A DNA stretch of 59,473 nucleotides from Bacillus sp. AFS029637 (GCF_002584985.1 NZ_NUPZ01000037.1:64072-123544), one strand, 5' to 3'. Shown: positions 34,929 to 44,485, counted from the first letter of the stretch. Notes: generated by a model from the sequence alone, not told the origin. Numbers and translations: made by a program.

Positions 34929-35870
34929 TTATTTATCTCGTAAGTTTCTTCCAGTCAACGTAAGGAATACTGTTTCTAAATTCGGAGCCTGCTCTTCTAA
35001 CGAACGAATTTCAATATCATGATTAATGAAGTGCTGAATAATTTTATTCAAATTGTTTAATCCTGCATCAGAATTTACTTTAATTACATTCTCTTCGATT
35101 TGAACAGCTTTCACGCCGCTTATCTCTTTTAATTTTTCTACATCGAGATTTTCTACAGATCTCACTTCAATCCAAATGTCTTTCGTATCAGTAATGATCG
35201 CTTTTAACTGTTCTTTTGTACCTTCTGCAATCACTTTACCGTGATCAACAATCGCGATTTTCGTACAAATCTCTTCTACTTCTTCCATGTAGTGACTCGT
35301 ATAAATGATCGTACTTCCCATTTCATTTAATTTTCGGACTGACTGAAGAATGTAGTTCCTTGACTGCGGATCAATTCCAACCGTCGGCTCATCCATAATA
35401 ATCAATTTCGGTCTATGTGCGATTGCACAAGCAATATTCAATCTTCTTTTCATCCCACCAGAAAAGTTTTTCGGATAACTTTTATGTTTATCACTAAGTC
35501 CTACAAATTGAAGTGCTTCCTCTACCCTAGCTTTTAGTTCTGCTCCTCGTAACCCGTACAACCCTGCAAAGAATTTCACATTTTCATAAGCAGTTAACTC
35601 TTCATAAATCGCAATATCTTGCGGAACAATGCCGATGTTCATTTTCGCAAATCGATTATGTTTCTTTATATTTTTTCCTAGTATGCTAATTTCACCTTCA
35701 TTACTTCTTAACAAACCGGCAATCATATTAATTGTCGTACTCTTACCAGCACCATTCGATCCTAAAAAGCCAAATATTTCTCCTTCTTTAATAGATAAAG
35801 ACATATTATCAACTGCGATGAAATCACCAAATTTTTTCGTTAAATTTTTAATTTCTAATGTATTCATCAT
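34929..35870 (-). CDS. ABC transporter ATP-binding protein, LnrL-like
   Basis: A 313-aa DrrA/NatA-type ATPase: Walker A GSNGAGKST at residues 37-45, Q-loop VPQ near 84, signature NFSGGMKRR near 135 and Walker B LIIMDEPTVG near 155. About 75 extra C-terminal residues (VKAVQIEENVIKV) are typical of drug-export ATPases. First gene of the exporter operon, which starts just below the terminator of a two-component system; a TATAAT-like -10 overlaps that terminator (35901-35906, minus strand). Confidence 0.88.
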   Translation of the reverse strand: MMNTLEIKNLTKKFGDFIAVDNMSLSIKEGEIFGFLGSNGAGKSTTINMIAGLLRSNEGEISILGKNIKKHNRFAKMNIGIVPQDIAIYEELTAYENVKFFAGLYGLRGAELKARVEEALQFVGLSDKHKSYPKNFSGGMKRRLNIACAIAHRPKLIIMDEPTVGIDPQSRNYILQSVRKLNEMGSTIIYTSHYMEEVEEICTKIAIVDHGKVIAEGTKEQLKAIITDTKDIWIEVRSVENLDVEKLKEISGVKAVQIEENVIKVNSDAGLNNLNKIIQHFINHDIEIRSLEEQAPNLETVFLTLTGRNLRDK

Positions 35871-35910
35871 TTCACCCCTATTTCGGTTTCTCTGCTGTTT
35901 ATTATAAACA

Positions 35911-35949
35911 AAAAGAATGAACCTGCTTAGTGCAGAACTTCATTCTTTT
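35911..35949 (-). terminator. Terminator between the two-component genes and the ABC operon
   Basis: An 11-bp perfect stem aaaagaatgaa / ttcattctttt with T-run on the minus strand. Confidence 0.75.
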
Positions 35950-36004
35950 CACATGAGAATATTCACTTTTTTCATATGAGATGATTCATCCTCGTCCCAT
36001 TTTC

Positions 36005-37105
36005 TTATATCGGTAACAGCATTGTTACTGAAAAACCACTTGTCCCATCTACAATAATTTTTCCGTTTACAGATGCTGTTCGCTCCTCCATACCCATAAT
36101 ACCAAGACCTTTTTTTACAAGCACTGCACCTTTTCCATTATCCTTCACTTGCACTTTCACCATCTTGTTAAGTACATGAATATCGATTGAAATGACTGTC
36201 GCATCAGCATATTTCATCGCATTTGTTAATGTCTCCGTAACATTTTCACCGATAATCTTCCACTGAATTGGAGAAATCATATCTAAGTTCCCTTTATATA
36301 CGAATGGAATATTTATATCATGCTTACCGGCAAATTCCTCTATGAATAATTTCATACGATGAATACCAATTTGCTCTGTTGGTGGCTTCATATTTTTTAA
36401 CGTAATGCGAATACTTTCGATTCCGTCTTTTGAAATATGAATTGCATTTTGTAATAACTCCGCAGATTTTTCTTTATCTATTTCCATTAATCTCTTCGCT
36501 GCTTCCATTTGAATGAGTGCACCCGTCATCGAGTGACCAATTTTATCATGAATTTCTTGCGATAGCCGATTTCTTTCTTCTAACTTAAATGTGTACTCTG
36601 ATTGCCTTATGTACTCTTTATTTTCATTTAGACTTTTCGTCAATCGCTGCATATCTTTTCGCATCTTATCATTTTGTGATTCAAGCTTTAATACACGCGA
36701 TATATACCGTTCTGCCATAGTTAATACAATGAAAGAAAATGCAACAATTAATCCATATGTTATTCGAATACTTTCATCTGTAAAGGTAATAGGAATCATC
36801 ATTATAATAAAGAGCTGCCATTTCTTCTCTATATAACGAAATGTAATTTCATATAAGTTCAATGGTAAAAACAAAATAAAAAACGGATGAATCTTCCATG
36901 TAAATAACATAACAACACCAATTGACACAGAAGTTAATATGCTTTTGTACGTATCTTTTTTACATATAGAAATTAGCACGTTTACAGAAAGATATAAAAG
37001 TAAAGTAAGTATAATCCATGATAAGTTCGCAACATTTAAATAGATGTAACTAAACACAATATATATAAAGACAATTAATTTACTTACAATTAACCAAAAT
37101 TCCAT
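36005..37105 (-). CDS. Sensor histidine kinase, LnrJ-like
   Basis: A 366-aa kinase with five to six membrane helices (residues 1-135) and almost no extracytoplasmic loop. A coiled coil (135-175) leads to a HisKA_3 segment with phospho-acceptor H186 in SQEIHDKIGHS, then HATPase with NAMKYA, DNGKG and GLGIMGMEER. Intramembrane-sensing kinases of this design usually respond to membrane-active antibiotics. It is 4 bases after the regulator gene. The order regulator-kinase-ABC resembles the lnr locus of B. subtilis, where the kinase comes first. Confidence 0.83.
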   Translation of the reverse strand: MEFWLIVSKLIVFIYIVFSYIYLNVANLSWIILTLLLYLSVNVLISICKKDTYKSILTSVSIGVVMLFTWKIHPFFILFLPLNLYEITFRYIEKKWQLFIIMMIPITFTDESIRITYGLIVAFSFIVLTMAERYISRVLKLESQNDKMRKDMQRLTKSLNENKEYIRQSEYTFKLEERNRLSQEIHDKIGHSMTGALIQMEAAKRLMEIDKEKSAELLQNAIHISKDGIESIRITLKNMKPPTEQIGIHRMKLFIEEFAGKHDINIPFVYKGNLDMISPIQWKIIGENVTETLTNAMKYADATVISIDIHVLNKMVKVQVKDNGKGAVLVKKGLGIMGMEERTASVNGKIIVDGTSGFSVTMLLPI

Positions 37106-37109
37106 ATCT

Positions 37110-37748
37110 TTACTCTACTTTCCCTGTTAAGTAATAAATCGCAATTTGTGTGCGATGTTCTAGTCCAGTTTTCCCTAAAATAGATGTAATATAATTCGCA
37201 ATCGTTCCTTCTGATATGAAAAGTTGCTTCGAAATTTCTTTGTTCGAAAATCCTTTTGCAATTAATGCGATAATACTAAGCTCTCTTTCAGTAAAAAGGC
37301 TCTTATCTATTTTAGACTCTTCTTCTTTACTTTCCATTAAATTAGACTTAATTTTATCAAGCACGACATCTTGCATGACAGTTTGACCGTTATATACTCC
37401 TTTTATTGCATCACGAATACGCTCCGGATCATTATTTTTTAATAAATAACCTTTCGCTCCGTTTTTTACTGCATCCAAAATATATTCATCATCATCAAAC
37501 GTCGTTAAAATAAGCGGCTTTGTTTTCGTTTCTTCACAAATGAACTTCGTTGCCTCTACACCATTCATGTTCGGCATACGAACATCTAAAAGTACAATAT
37601 CAACTTCATTCTTTTTGCAATATTCCACTGCTTCTTTCCCATCATTTACTGTATCTACTACTTCGAATTCTTCGTATGTATTTAAAATAATTTTCATGCC
37701 TTCTCTAATAAAAGAATTATCATCTGCTATTAATATTTTAATTTTCAT
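37110..37748 (-). CDS. NarL/LuxR-family response regulator, LnrK-like
   Basis: A 212-aa protein. Receiver (1-120) has DD at 9-10, D55 in IVLLDVRMPN and a conserved K near 105. The LuxR-type HTH lies at about 148-205 (LFTERELSIIALIAKGFSNK). It pairs with the downstream kinase and probably activates the ABC operon. First gene of a two-gene unit ending in the terminator at 35911-35949. Confidence 0.85.
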   Translation of the reverse strand: MKIKILIADDNSFIREGMKIILNTYEEFEVVDTVNDGKEAVEYCKKNEVDIVLLDVRMPNMNGVEATKFICEETKTKPLILTTFDDDEYILDAVKNGAKGYLLKNNDPERIRDAIKGVYNGQTVMQDVVLDKIKSNLMESKEEESKIDKSLFTERELSIIALIAKGFSNKEISKQLFISEGTIANYITSILGKTGLEHRTQIAIYYLTGKVE

Positions 37749-37936
37749 GTTTGTTAGTATGGGCCTTCCCTACTAACATTCACATCCTTTCTTCACGTAT
37801 CATTTCCTACTTGCTCATTATATACTTCTCTCTACCATTTTTTCACACCTTTTTCATATAGCCCCATCTCTAAAAATATATTATTCTTTTTTTACAACAT
37901 GTGTAGGGTGACTTCTCGTTTCTTACGTCTATATAA

Positions 37937-38512
37937 TTGAATGCGTCAAAAAGGAGGGAGAGCACAATTGAAGAAAAACAGTTAATTGAAAAAGCACAGC
38001 AAGGTAGTGAGCATGCTTTTCGCATCCTTGTCCAAACATATCGTCATTATATTTTCCAAATTATTTTTGCTATTTTAAGACATGAAGAAGATGCGAAAGA
38101 TGTGACACAAGAAGTATTCGTAAAAGTTCATGCTTCTCTCCCTAATTATCAATTTCGCGGATTAAAAACGTGGATGGCGCGTATTGCCACCAATCACGCT
38201 ATTGATTATAAGAGAAAGAAAGCTAAAGAAAACGAAGAACTCTCCTTATGTAAAGAAACTGAGGAAAATATAAAATCCTCTCATAATATTGAGGCTTTAT
38301 TATTGACGAAAGAGCAAAAATTAATCATTGCTCAAAAGCTGAGAGAACTTCCGGAAAATTACCGTGACGTCGTTCTCGCACATTACTTAGAAGAAAAAAG
38401 CTATCAAGAAATTGCTTTACAGGAAAACATTGAAGTGAAAACAGTCGAAATGAAACTGTATCGGGCAAGAAAATGGATTAAAAAACATTGGAAGGAGGAA
38501 GAGTTTCTATGA
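37937..38512 (+). CDS. ECF-type RNA polymerase sigma factor
   Basis: Directs RNA polymerase to stress promoters. Region 2 (FRILVQTYRHYIFQIIFAIL then DVTQEVFVKV) and region 4 (LRELPENYRDVVLAHYLEE then SYQEIALQENIEVKTVEMKL) are clear. In frame, TTG at 37937 has no ribosome binding site. A perfect AAGGAGG (37951-37957) is followed 9 bases later by ATT at 37967, which would give the natural-looking N-terminus IEEKQLIEKA. No ATG/GTG/TTG in frame fits that site. The gene overlaps the anti-sigma gene by ATGA and heads a four-gene operon. Confidence 0.87.
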   Translation: MNASKRRESTIEEKQLIEKAQQGSEHAFRILVQTYRHYIFQIIFAILRHEEDAKDVTQEVFVKVHASLPNYQFRGLKTWMARIATNHAIDYKRKKAKENEELSLCKETEENIKSSHNIEALLLTKEQKLIIAQKLRELPENYRDVVLAHYLEEKSYQEIALQENIEVKTVEMKLYRARKWIKKHWKEEEFL

Positions 38513-38952
38513 TGCATTATTCAAAAGAAGATTGGCGCAATTATACATTAGATACTATAGCAAACAATGAACGTGAATCTATGGAAGAACACCTTTATGA
38601 ATGTGATCATTGTTTAGCACTTTATATGGAAAGTATTGATGAGCAACATGAAAACCTTCCAATGATAAATGATGATTCATTTACAAACGAAGTTATGACG
38701 CAAATACATTTTGAAACGTTACAACCTAATGAAAATATAAAAACAAACTCACTAAAGCGCACGATTATTCATTACATAATTGCGACTGCGGCTACCATTA
38801 TTTTTATGGTAAGTGGTTTATTCCAATATATTTTCACAGCGACATCAAATTTCGAGAAATCTTCCAAAGAAAATGAAACTTCTATTTCACAACAAATTGT
38901 AAACAAAGCAGCGCACACATCAAAGCAGGACGGAGGTTCAAAGCATGAATAA
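38509..38952 (+). CDS. Anti-sigma factor with zinc-binding (ZAS-like) domain
   Basis: A 147-aa protein. The N-terminal zinc motif H28-x3-C32-x2-C35 lies in the anti-sigma zf-HC2 pattern, with one membrane helix near residues 84-106 (IATAATIIFMVSGLF) and a short hydrophilic extracellular tail. Start ATG 38509 overlaps the sigma stop (ATGA). It would hold the sigma factor at the membrane until a signal arrives. The gene overlaps the next one by 8 bases. Confidence 0.85.
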   Translation: MMHYSKEDWRNYTLDTIANNERESMEEHLYECDHCLALYMESIDEQHENLPMINDDSFTNEVMTQIHFETLQPNENIKTNSLKRTIIHYIIATAATIIFMVSGLFQYIFTATSNFEKSSKENETSISQQIVNKAAHTSKQDGGSKHE

Positions 38953-40015
38953 AAATCCCTTTTTAGCACTTGTATTAGGGCTAATTCCTGGGCTTGGTCA
39001 TTTATATTTAAAGAAAATTGGAGGTTTTATTTTATATAGCGGAGGAGCTTTATTACTATTTACCTTTGCAGTGGTTTGGACGACACAATTAGGAGAGCAT
39101 GAGATTACCTTTCTCTCCCTATTTTTACTAGTAGTGTTATGGATAATCAATTTACTAGATTTAGTTATCACGATTGTAAATCAATCGAAAAAACAAGCAG
39201 CTGGAGAATTGACAGGGTCCTCTAAAGAGAGCGAACGATTTTATATCATTCTCCTATCAATTATCCCTGGACTTGGACATTTCCAACTAGGACTTATGCA
39301 ACGCGGTCTTACATTTTTAGTCGCTTGCGCAGGCTTAGGCAGCATGATTATATTTGTTACATTATTAACTAACCAAGGGAGTTTCCTTATCTTCCTTGTT
39401 ACGTTACCTGTTTTATGGATTTACAACTTCTTCGATGTTGTTCAACAACTACAGAAAAAAGAACGTGGTGAGCAGCTAGATGATCGTACTATTTTCGAAG
39501 AGTTTGAAGAGCACCGTGAACAAGGAAAGAAAAATAAAACATTCGCTTCTATTTTAGCAATGTTTCCTGGAGCAGGACATATGTATTTAGGCTTACAACA
39601 CCGTGGTCTTCAGCTTATGGCAGCCTTTTTACTTTCAATATACTTACTTGACTTATTAAGGCTTTCTGCATTTTTATTTTTAGTACCAATCATTTGGTTT
39701 TATAGCTTTTTTGATGCGTTACAACAAACTGCAAAATACGGAAAAGAACGCTTAAATGATGAACCTATTATCGATTATTTCATAAATCATCAAAGATGGA
39801 TCGGTATCGGATTAATTGTATTAGGTGGTTATTATTTATTAGATCAAACAGTCCTTCCTATTTTGAATGATTACTTTGCAACTATATTTAACATTCATCT
39901 TAGCGAAATATATTATCGCTATTTCCAAACATCTATCGTTGCGCTCCTCTTAATTGGTGGCGGCTTTAAATTATTACTTGGAAATAAAGAAAACAAAGGT
40001 GGGACAAACGAATGA
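38945..40015 (+). CDS. Multi-TM2-domain membrane protein
   Basis: A 356-aa protein with three internal repeats. Each begins with a (I/F)PG(L/A)GH(L/F/M) motif (IPGLGHLYL near residue 14, IPGLGHFQL near 115, FPGAGHMYL near 211) followed by two helices, the TM2-domain layout. A fourth helical stretch closes the protein near 275-350. It is translationally coupled to the anti-sigma gene upstream and to the next gene by ATGA. Third gene in the sigma operon; a role in membrane-stress response is inferred from context only. Confidence 0.75.
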   Translation: MNKNPFLALVLGLIPGLGHLYLKKIGGFILYSGGALLLFTFAVVWTTQLGEHEITFLSLFLLVVLWIINLLDLVITIVNQSKKQAAGELTGSSKESERFYIILLSIIPGLGHFQLGLMQRGLTFLVACAGLGSMIIFVTLLTNQGSFLIFLVTLPVLWIYNFFDVVQQLQKKERGEQLDDRTIFEEFEEHREQGKKNKTFASILAMFPGAGHMYLGLQHRGLQLMAAFLLSIYLLDLLRLSAFLFLVPIIWFYSFFDALQQTAKYGKERLNDEPIIDYFINHQRWIGIGLIVLGGYYLLDQTVLPILNDYFATIFNIHLSEIYYRYFQTSIVALLLIGGGFKLLLGNKENKGGTNE

Positions 40016-40974
40016 GAACATGGCGTGTTGGAACATTCTCAATGGGGCTTTCTATTATTGCATTAGGTTGCTTCTTACTATTTTCAGTTATAAAAGGAAC
40101 TCAAGTATTAGATTCTTTAACAGCATGGTGGCCTGTTTTACTTATTATACTTGGCGTGGAAATTTTACTATACCTTCTATTTTCTAAGAAGGAACAATCA
40201 TTTATTAAATATGATATTTTTAGTATTTTCTTTATCGGCGTTTTAGGAAGCGTCGGAATTGCTTTTTACTGTTTATTATCAACTGGATTACTAGAGGAAG
40301 TTCGTTACTCCATTCATACAACTAGACAAACAAACACGATTCCAGAAAGTAAAGTTGATATTCCTGAATCCATCAATAAAATTGTCGTGGATGCAGGTAC
40401 AGACAATCATCCTCTAACGATAGACGGAAGGAATTCAAATGAAGTTAGCCTTCTTGGAACATATGAAATGACGACAAAAGGAAATGAAAAACTCAATTTA
40501 AAACAAGAAGATTTTCTTTCAGTTCAAACGACTGGAGAAACGATGTATATAACATTAAAGTCATTACCATTTCATCAAAGAATGTTTGGTCAGGAACCAC
40601 AAGTAAAACCGACGCTTGTACTCCCACAAACGAAACATGTAGAAATTCGTGCGTCTAATCGAGATCTATCTCTTTATCCAGGTCAATTACAAAACAATTG
40701 GTTTGTACAAGAAAGCTCAGGTGTATCTGTTCATTTAATAAAAGAAAGTGACGTATCTCTAACAGCAGTAACAAATCAAAAAGAAGCTATCGGAAACACA
40801 CCTTGGGAACAAGTAGAAGATTTAACGAAAAAAGAAAATAATTCTCCAGAAGAAAATCCAGAATTGGACAAGCAAGAACATTGGTATAAAAGTTCAATTA
40901 AAACTGGAAACGGGACGTACAAGCTAAACATTGAGAAAGCTTACAATTTAAATATGAGTGTTATTGAAAAATAA
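40012..40974 (+). CDS. Membrane protein with LiaF-like N-terminal helices
   Basis: A 320-aa protein. Three helices in residues 8-105 include WWPVLLIILGVEILLYL, the pattern of LiaF/DUF5668-type membrane domains. An extracytoplasmic beta-rich domain (about 115-320) is typical of toast-rack/DUF4097-like domains. Overlaps the preceding gene (ATGA). Last gene of the sigma-factor operon, ending in the strong terminator at 40975-41004. LiaF-like proteins modulate envelope-stress signalling, but this one is only similar in design. Confidence 0.72.
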   Translation: MRTWRVGTFSMGLSIIALGCFLLFSVIKGTQVLDSLTAWWPVLLIILGVEILLYLLFSKKEQSFIKYDIFSIFFIGVLGSVGIAFYCLLSTGLLEEVRYSIHTTRQTNTIPESKVDIPESINKIVVDAGTDNHPLTIDGRNSNEVSLLGTYEMTTKGNEKLNLKQEDFLSVQTTGETMYITLKSLPFHQRMFGQEPQVKPTLVLPQTKHVEIRASNRDLSLYPGQLQNNWFVQESSGVSVHLIKESDVSLTAVTNQKEAIGNTPWEQVEDLTKKENNSPEENPELDKQEHWYKSSIKTGNGTYKLNIEKAYNLNMSVIEK

Positions 40975-41004
40975 AAAACCTTCCACAATTGTGGAAGGTT
41001 TTTC
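40975..41004. terminator. Bidirectional terminator
   Basis: Stem aaaaaccttccaca / gtggaaggttttt around a short loop; shared by the sigma operon and the convergent DUF445 gene. Confidence 0.88.
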
Positions 41005-42252
41005 TCATATAATTGCTTTAATTCCTTCTAATACTAATCCGATCATAAATCCGCAAACAGCACCGTTTACTCGAATCCACTGTAAATCTTTACCTACATT
41101 ATTTTCAATCATTTCGATTAATGTTTTATCGTCTAACTTATCAAGGTTTTCTTGCACAAGCTTTCCGATTTTCGAATGATTCTTTTCAACGAGTGTAACA
41201 ACTTGATTTTGTAACCACTCTTCTATTTTTTGAACAGTCATTTCGTCTTCTTTTATTTTATTCATTTGTTTTTGTAAAAATGGAAGAACATATTTATCAG
41301 CAAATTCTTCATTGTTGACAAAGGCAACTGCTCTTTGTTTTACTTGCTCAAGCATTTCTTTTATTTTGTCAGTACCATCCCAATTCGCAATCCACTTTTC
41401 TTTCCAATTTTCTAATTCCTGTAGTAAAGCTTCATTTTCTTTTACATTTATAATTTCTTGACGGATTTTTGCTAATATAAGTTGTCTTGTGCTATTATCA
41501 GCATCTTGTAAGCTGTTAATATTACTAATGATAAACTTCTGCAAAATGCCTCCAATTTTATCTTCATCTACGATATTCATAAATGATTTTAAAGTAAACT
41601 GCAGGAATCCATCTACTTTTATATTTTCCATCGCCTTTATTCCTAAACTTCCAAGCTGATAACGCGCTTCATCTTGCGCTGTCCAATCTTTTACTTTTAC
41701 TAATATGTAATCAAGTGTCTTTTCATCATATTCTTGCACAACTAATTGATCAACAAGCACTTGTAAGATGTTACTTGTATTAATTGTATGCAAATACGTT
41801 TTTAATTCTTTTTCAATAATAACAGCTAACTTTTCCGTATCTATTGTAACAATCGCTTTCTCCGCAATCGTTACAATCCCCTTTTTCACAGCATTAGACT
41901 GCATTTCTCTCTCAGCAATTTGCAGCACCATTTGCGCTAGCTGCATTTCTTTTACTTTATTCGTAATACTTTCTTTCGTCAGCCACTCATTTTCTAACGT
42001 ATTGATGAGCCCTTTCGTTACTCGTTTACGATTTTTAGGTAATAACGCTGTATGCGGTATTGGAATTCCCATCGGATGACGGAATAAAGCTGTAACTGCG
42101 AACCAATCCGCAAGTCCACCAACTAATCCAGCTTCAAATCCCCCTTGTATAATCTCTCCAGCTACCGTTCCTTGAAAAGGGATAGAAGCCGCAAAGCCTA
42201 CTCCCATAACCCCAAGCGAAATACCCGCTATATATTTAGTCTGTAATGACAT
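41005..42252 (-). CDS. DUF445-family membrane protein (YheB-like)
   Basis: A 415-aa protein. The N-terminal helix and a characteristic DUF445 opening (GGLADWFAVTALFRHPMGIP at residues about 46-65) are followed by a long, largely helical region and a C-terminal helix (GAVCGFMIGLVLEGIKAII). ATG 42252 is chosen because AAGAGGAT lies upstream; GTG at 42261 is an alternative. Monocistronic. Members occur near forespore genes in Bacillus, but no function is established to me. Confidence 0.82.
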   Translation of the reverse strand: MSLQTKYIAGISLGVMGVGFAASIPFQGTVAGEIIQGGFEAGLVGGLADWFAVTALFRHPMGIPIPHTALLPKNRKRVTKGLINTLENEWLTKESITNKVKEMQLAQMVLQIAEREMQSNAVKKGIVTIAEKAIVTIDTEKLAVIIEKELKTYLHTINTSNILQVLVDQLVVQEYDEKTLDYILVKVKDWTAQDEARYQLGSLGIKAMENIKVDGFLQFTLKSFMNIVDEDKIGGILQKFIISNINSLQDADNSTRQLILAKIRQEIINVKENEALLQELENWKEKWIANWDGTDKIKEMLEQVKQRAVAFVNNEEFADKYVLPFLQKQMNKIKEDEMTVQKIEEWLQNQVVTLVEKNHSKIGKLVQENLDKLDDKTLIEMIENNVGKDLQWIRVNGAVCGFMIGLVLEGIKAII

Positions 42253-42374
42253 CGTATACACATCCTCTTATTATGTAAAATAAAGCTGTTTGTTATATTT
42301 ATTCAATATTAGTTATCCTCTATATATACTATAATGAACTATTGTGAAAATAACAAAGATTTTTATGTACATGA

Positions 42375-42404
42375 AAAAATGAGGCTACAATTAGCCTCAT
42401 TTTT
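42375..42404 (-). terminator. Terminator of dsdA
   Basis: Stem aaaaatgaggcta / tagcctcattttt with a 4-base loop, just after the dsdA stop. Confidence 0.85.
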
Positions 42405-42405
42405 C

Positions 42406-43737
42406 TTATATTGTTAATTCCAAACCTTTCTTATAATATCCACTCATTACATCTTTTGGAACCATACTTCCACCAGTCCCCCACACAATATGAGTACCTG
42501 TCTTCATCTTCTCTGTTAACTGTTGCTTTTGTAAATACTCATCTTCTTTACATACTTTTACTGGCCCAACCATACCTGCTAACGCAGAAGGTTCTAAATA
42601 AATATTTTCCGTATCAGCTAGTTCTTTTAACAATCTATATAACTCTTCATCACTTACTGTGTAATTTCCACTTAGAAATGGTTCCATCGTTTTACCAACA
42701 AATCCAGATGGTCTTCCTACCGCAAGTCCGTCTGCATCTGTTACATTATCAATCCCAATATCTTGAACAGCAATTTTATCATGAAGTCCTGTCATTAATC
42801 CGAGTAGCATACATGGTGAATGTGTCGGCTCTGCAAAGAAGCAATGTACGTTGTCTTTAAACAAGAGCTTTAAGCCAAATGCTACTCCGCCAGGTCCGCC
42901 CCCTACTCCGCAAGGAAGGTAAACGAATAAAGGATGCTTTTCATCTACTACAATCTTTAACTCTTCTAATTGTTTTTGTAGACGCGATGCTGCGACTGCG
43001 TATCCTAAAAATAAATCATGTGAGTTTTCATCATCTACAAAATAACAGCTAGGATCAGCATCTGCTTGCCTTCTTCCTTCCTCTACTGCTTTACTATAAT
43101 CAGCCTCATATTCAATAACGTTTACACCTTTACTTCTTAATAAATCTTTTTTCCATTGTTTCGCGTCTGCTGACATATGAACAGTTACATTAAAACCTAG
43201 TTTCGCACTCATAATCCCGATGCTTAGTCCTAAGTTTCCTGTCGAACCTACTGCAATAGAATATGTTGCAAAAAACTCTCTACATGTATCACTATCTAAA
43301 ATGGAGTAATCATCTTCCTCTGTTAACATTCCATGCTGCAGAGCTAATTGTTCAGCATGTTTCAATACTTCATAAATGCCGCCTCTAGCTTTAATTGATC
43401 CTGATATCGGAAGATGACTATCACATTTTAATAATAATTCTCCTAATATAGACTGCCCGTATTTTTTCTCTAAAGATTGTTTCATAGCAGGTATGTTCAC
43501 TAAAGGTGATTCAATAATGCCGTTCGTTTCTTTCGTTTCAGGAAAAACTTTCGCAATATATGGTGCGAAACGCTCTAATCTCTCTTCCGCGTCTTTTACA
43601 TCTTCTTCATTAAGTGGTGAATCTTTTATTGCCGTTTCATACTTTTCTATATTCGGATTTACCCAAAATACTTCTTCTGTTGCAATAAGTTTGTTAACTA
43701 ATGGATATTCTGCTTTTAATTCCCCTATTTCCTTCAT
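42406..43737 (-). CDS. dsdA: D-serine dehydratase
   Basis: PLP enzyme converting D-serine to pyruvate and ammonia. Length 443 aa as in E. coli DsdA. PLP lysine K116 in SGSIKARGG, tetraglycine-like cofactor loop [12 protein letters not shown] near 280 and substrate-domain [13 protein letters not shown]-type segment near 160. Divergently transcribed from an XRE-cupin regulator that probably controls it. D-serine degradation protects peptidoglycan and provides carbon. Confidence 0.92.
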   Translation of the reverse strand: MKEIGELKAEYPLVNKLIATEEVFWVNPNIEKYETAIKDSPLNEEDVKDAEERLERFAPYIAKVFPETKETNGIIESPLVNIPAMKQSLEKKYGQSILGELLLKCDSHLPISGSIKARGGIYEVLKHAEQLALQHGMLTEEDDYSILDSDTCREFFATYSIAVGSTGNLGLSIGIMSAKLGFNVTVHMSADAKQWKKDLLRSKGVNVIEYEADYSKAVEEGRRQADADPSCYFVDDENSHDLFLGYAVAASRLQKQLEELKIVVDEKHPLFVYLPCGVGGGPGGVAFGLKLLFKDNVHCFFAEPTHSPCMLLGLMTGLHDKIAVQDIGIDNVTDADGLAVGRPSGFVGKTMEPFLSGNYTVSDEELYRLLKELADTENIYLEPSALAGMVGPVKVCKEDEYLQKQQLTEKMKTGTHIVWGTGGSMVPKDVMSGYYKKGLELTI

Positions 43738-43787
43738 TCCGTTTCCTCCTCATATCCTTGTAGCTCACTATACAATAAATTATAATT

Positions 43788-43842
43788 AAATTAATTTTAA
43801 TATAGTTTAACATAAAATGAAGTTTTAGTTAATTTTAATTTA
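43788..43842. promoter_or_regulatory. AT-rich repeated boxes between dsdA and its putative regulator
   Basis: TTAATTTTAAT occurs at 43791 and 43829 (38 bases apart), and palindrome AAATTAATTT at 43788-43797. They lie in the divergent promoter region; candidate operators for the XRE-cupin protein. AT-richness makes chance repeats possible. Confidence 0.35.
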
Positions 43843-43885
43843 ATTTACTTAAATATAATTTAATAATTATGAAGGAGAATGTTTT

Positions 43886-44431
43886 ATGGAAAATATAGAT
43901 ATTGGTAAAAAGATTGAAAAACAAAGAAAAGAAAAAGGTTTAACTAGTAAAGAACTAGCAAGAATGGCTGAGATTACACCATCTATGTTAAGCCAAATTG
44001 AACGTGGTTCTGCTAACCCTTCCATTCAAACGTTAAAAGTACTCGCAAAAGCACTTGATGTTCCAACGTTTAGTTTTTTACTTGAAGAAACAAATACAGA
44101 TGATTTAATCGTACGTTCTCATAAACGTAAGAAAATGATTATCGATAATTTATCATATGAAATGCTTTCACCTGATTTCACAGGAAACTTAGCAACCGCA
44201 ATTATGACTATTCCACCGAATACTGCCTCATCAGAAAATGTTCTAGAACATAAAGGAGAAGAATTAGCCTTCGTGTTGGATGGCACCATTACATTACATT
44301 TAAATGAAGAAGAATACATATTAGAAACTGGTGACAGTGTAAAAATACCTGCTTATTTAAAGCATAAATGGGTAAATCAATTTGAGAAAAATACGATTGT
44401 CTTATTTTCTGTTACTCCGCCGATTTTTTAA
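43886..44431 (+). CDS. XRE-family regulator with C-terminal cupin domain
   Basis: A 181-aa protein. HTH_3 at residues 9-63 (TSKELARMAEITPSMLSQIE, ANPSIQTLKVLAKALDVP), linker, then a cupin at about 105-178 (HKGEELAFVLDGTITLHL, ETGDSVKIPAYLKHKW). This architecture binds a small amino-acid-related ligand in the cupin. Divergence from dsdA suggests it senses D-serine or a related amino acid and controls dsdA. GAAGGAG precedes the ATG. Confidence 0.85.
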   Translation: MENIDIGKKIEKQRKEKGLTSKELARMAEITPSMLSQIERGSANPSIQTLKVLAKALDVPTFSFLLEETNTDDLIVRSHKRKKMIIDNLSYEMLSPDFTGNLATAIMTIPPNTASSENVLEHKGEELAFVLDGTITLHLNEEEYILETGDSVKIPAYLKHKWVNQFEKNTIVLFSVTPPIF

Positions 44432-44441
44432 TATATGTAAT

Positions 44442-44485
44442 AAAAATAGCCACGCACGGACACCTTCCGTACATGGCTATTTTTT
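44442..44485. terminator. Bidirectional terminator
   Basis: Stem aaaaatagcca / tggctattttt with an inner stem cacgga / tccgta. The stop codon of the Lgt-like gene lies inside it. Confidence 0.8.
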
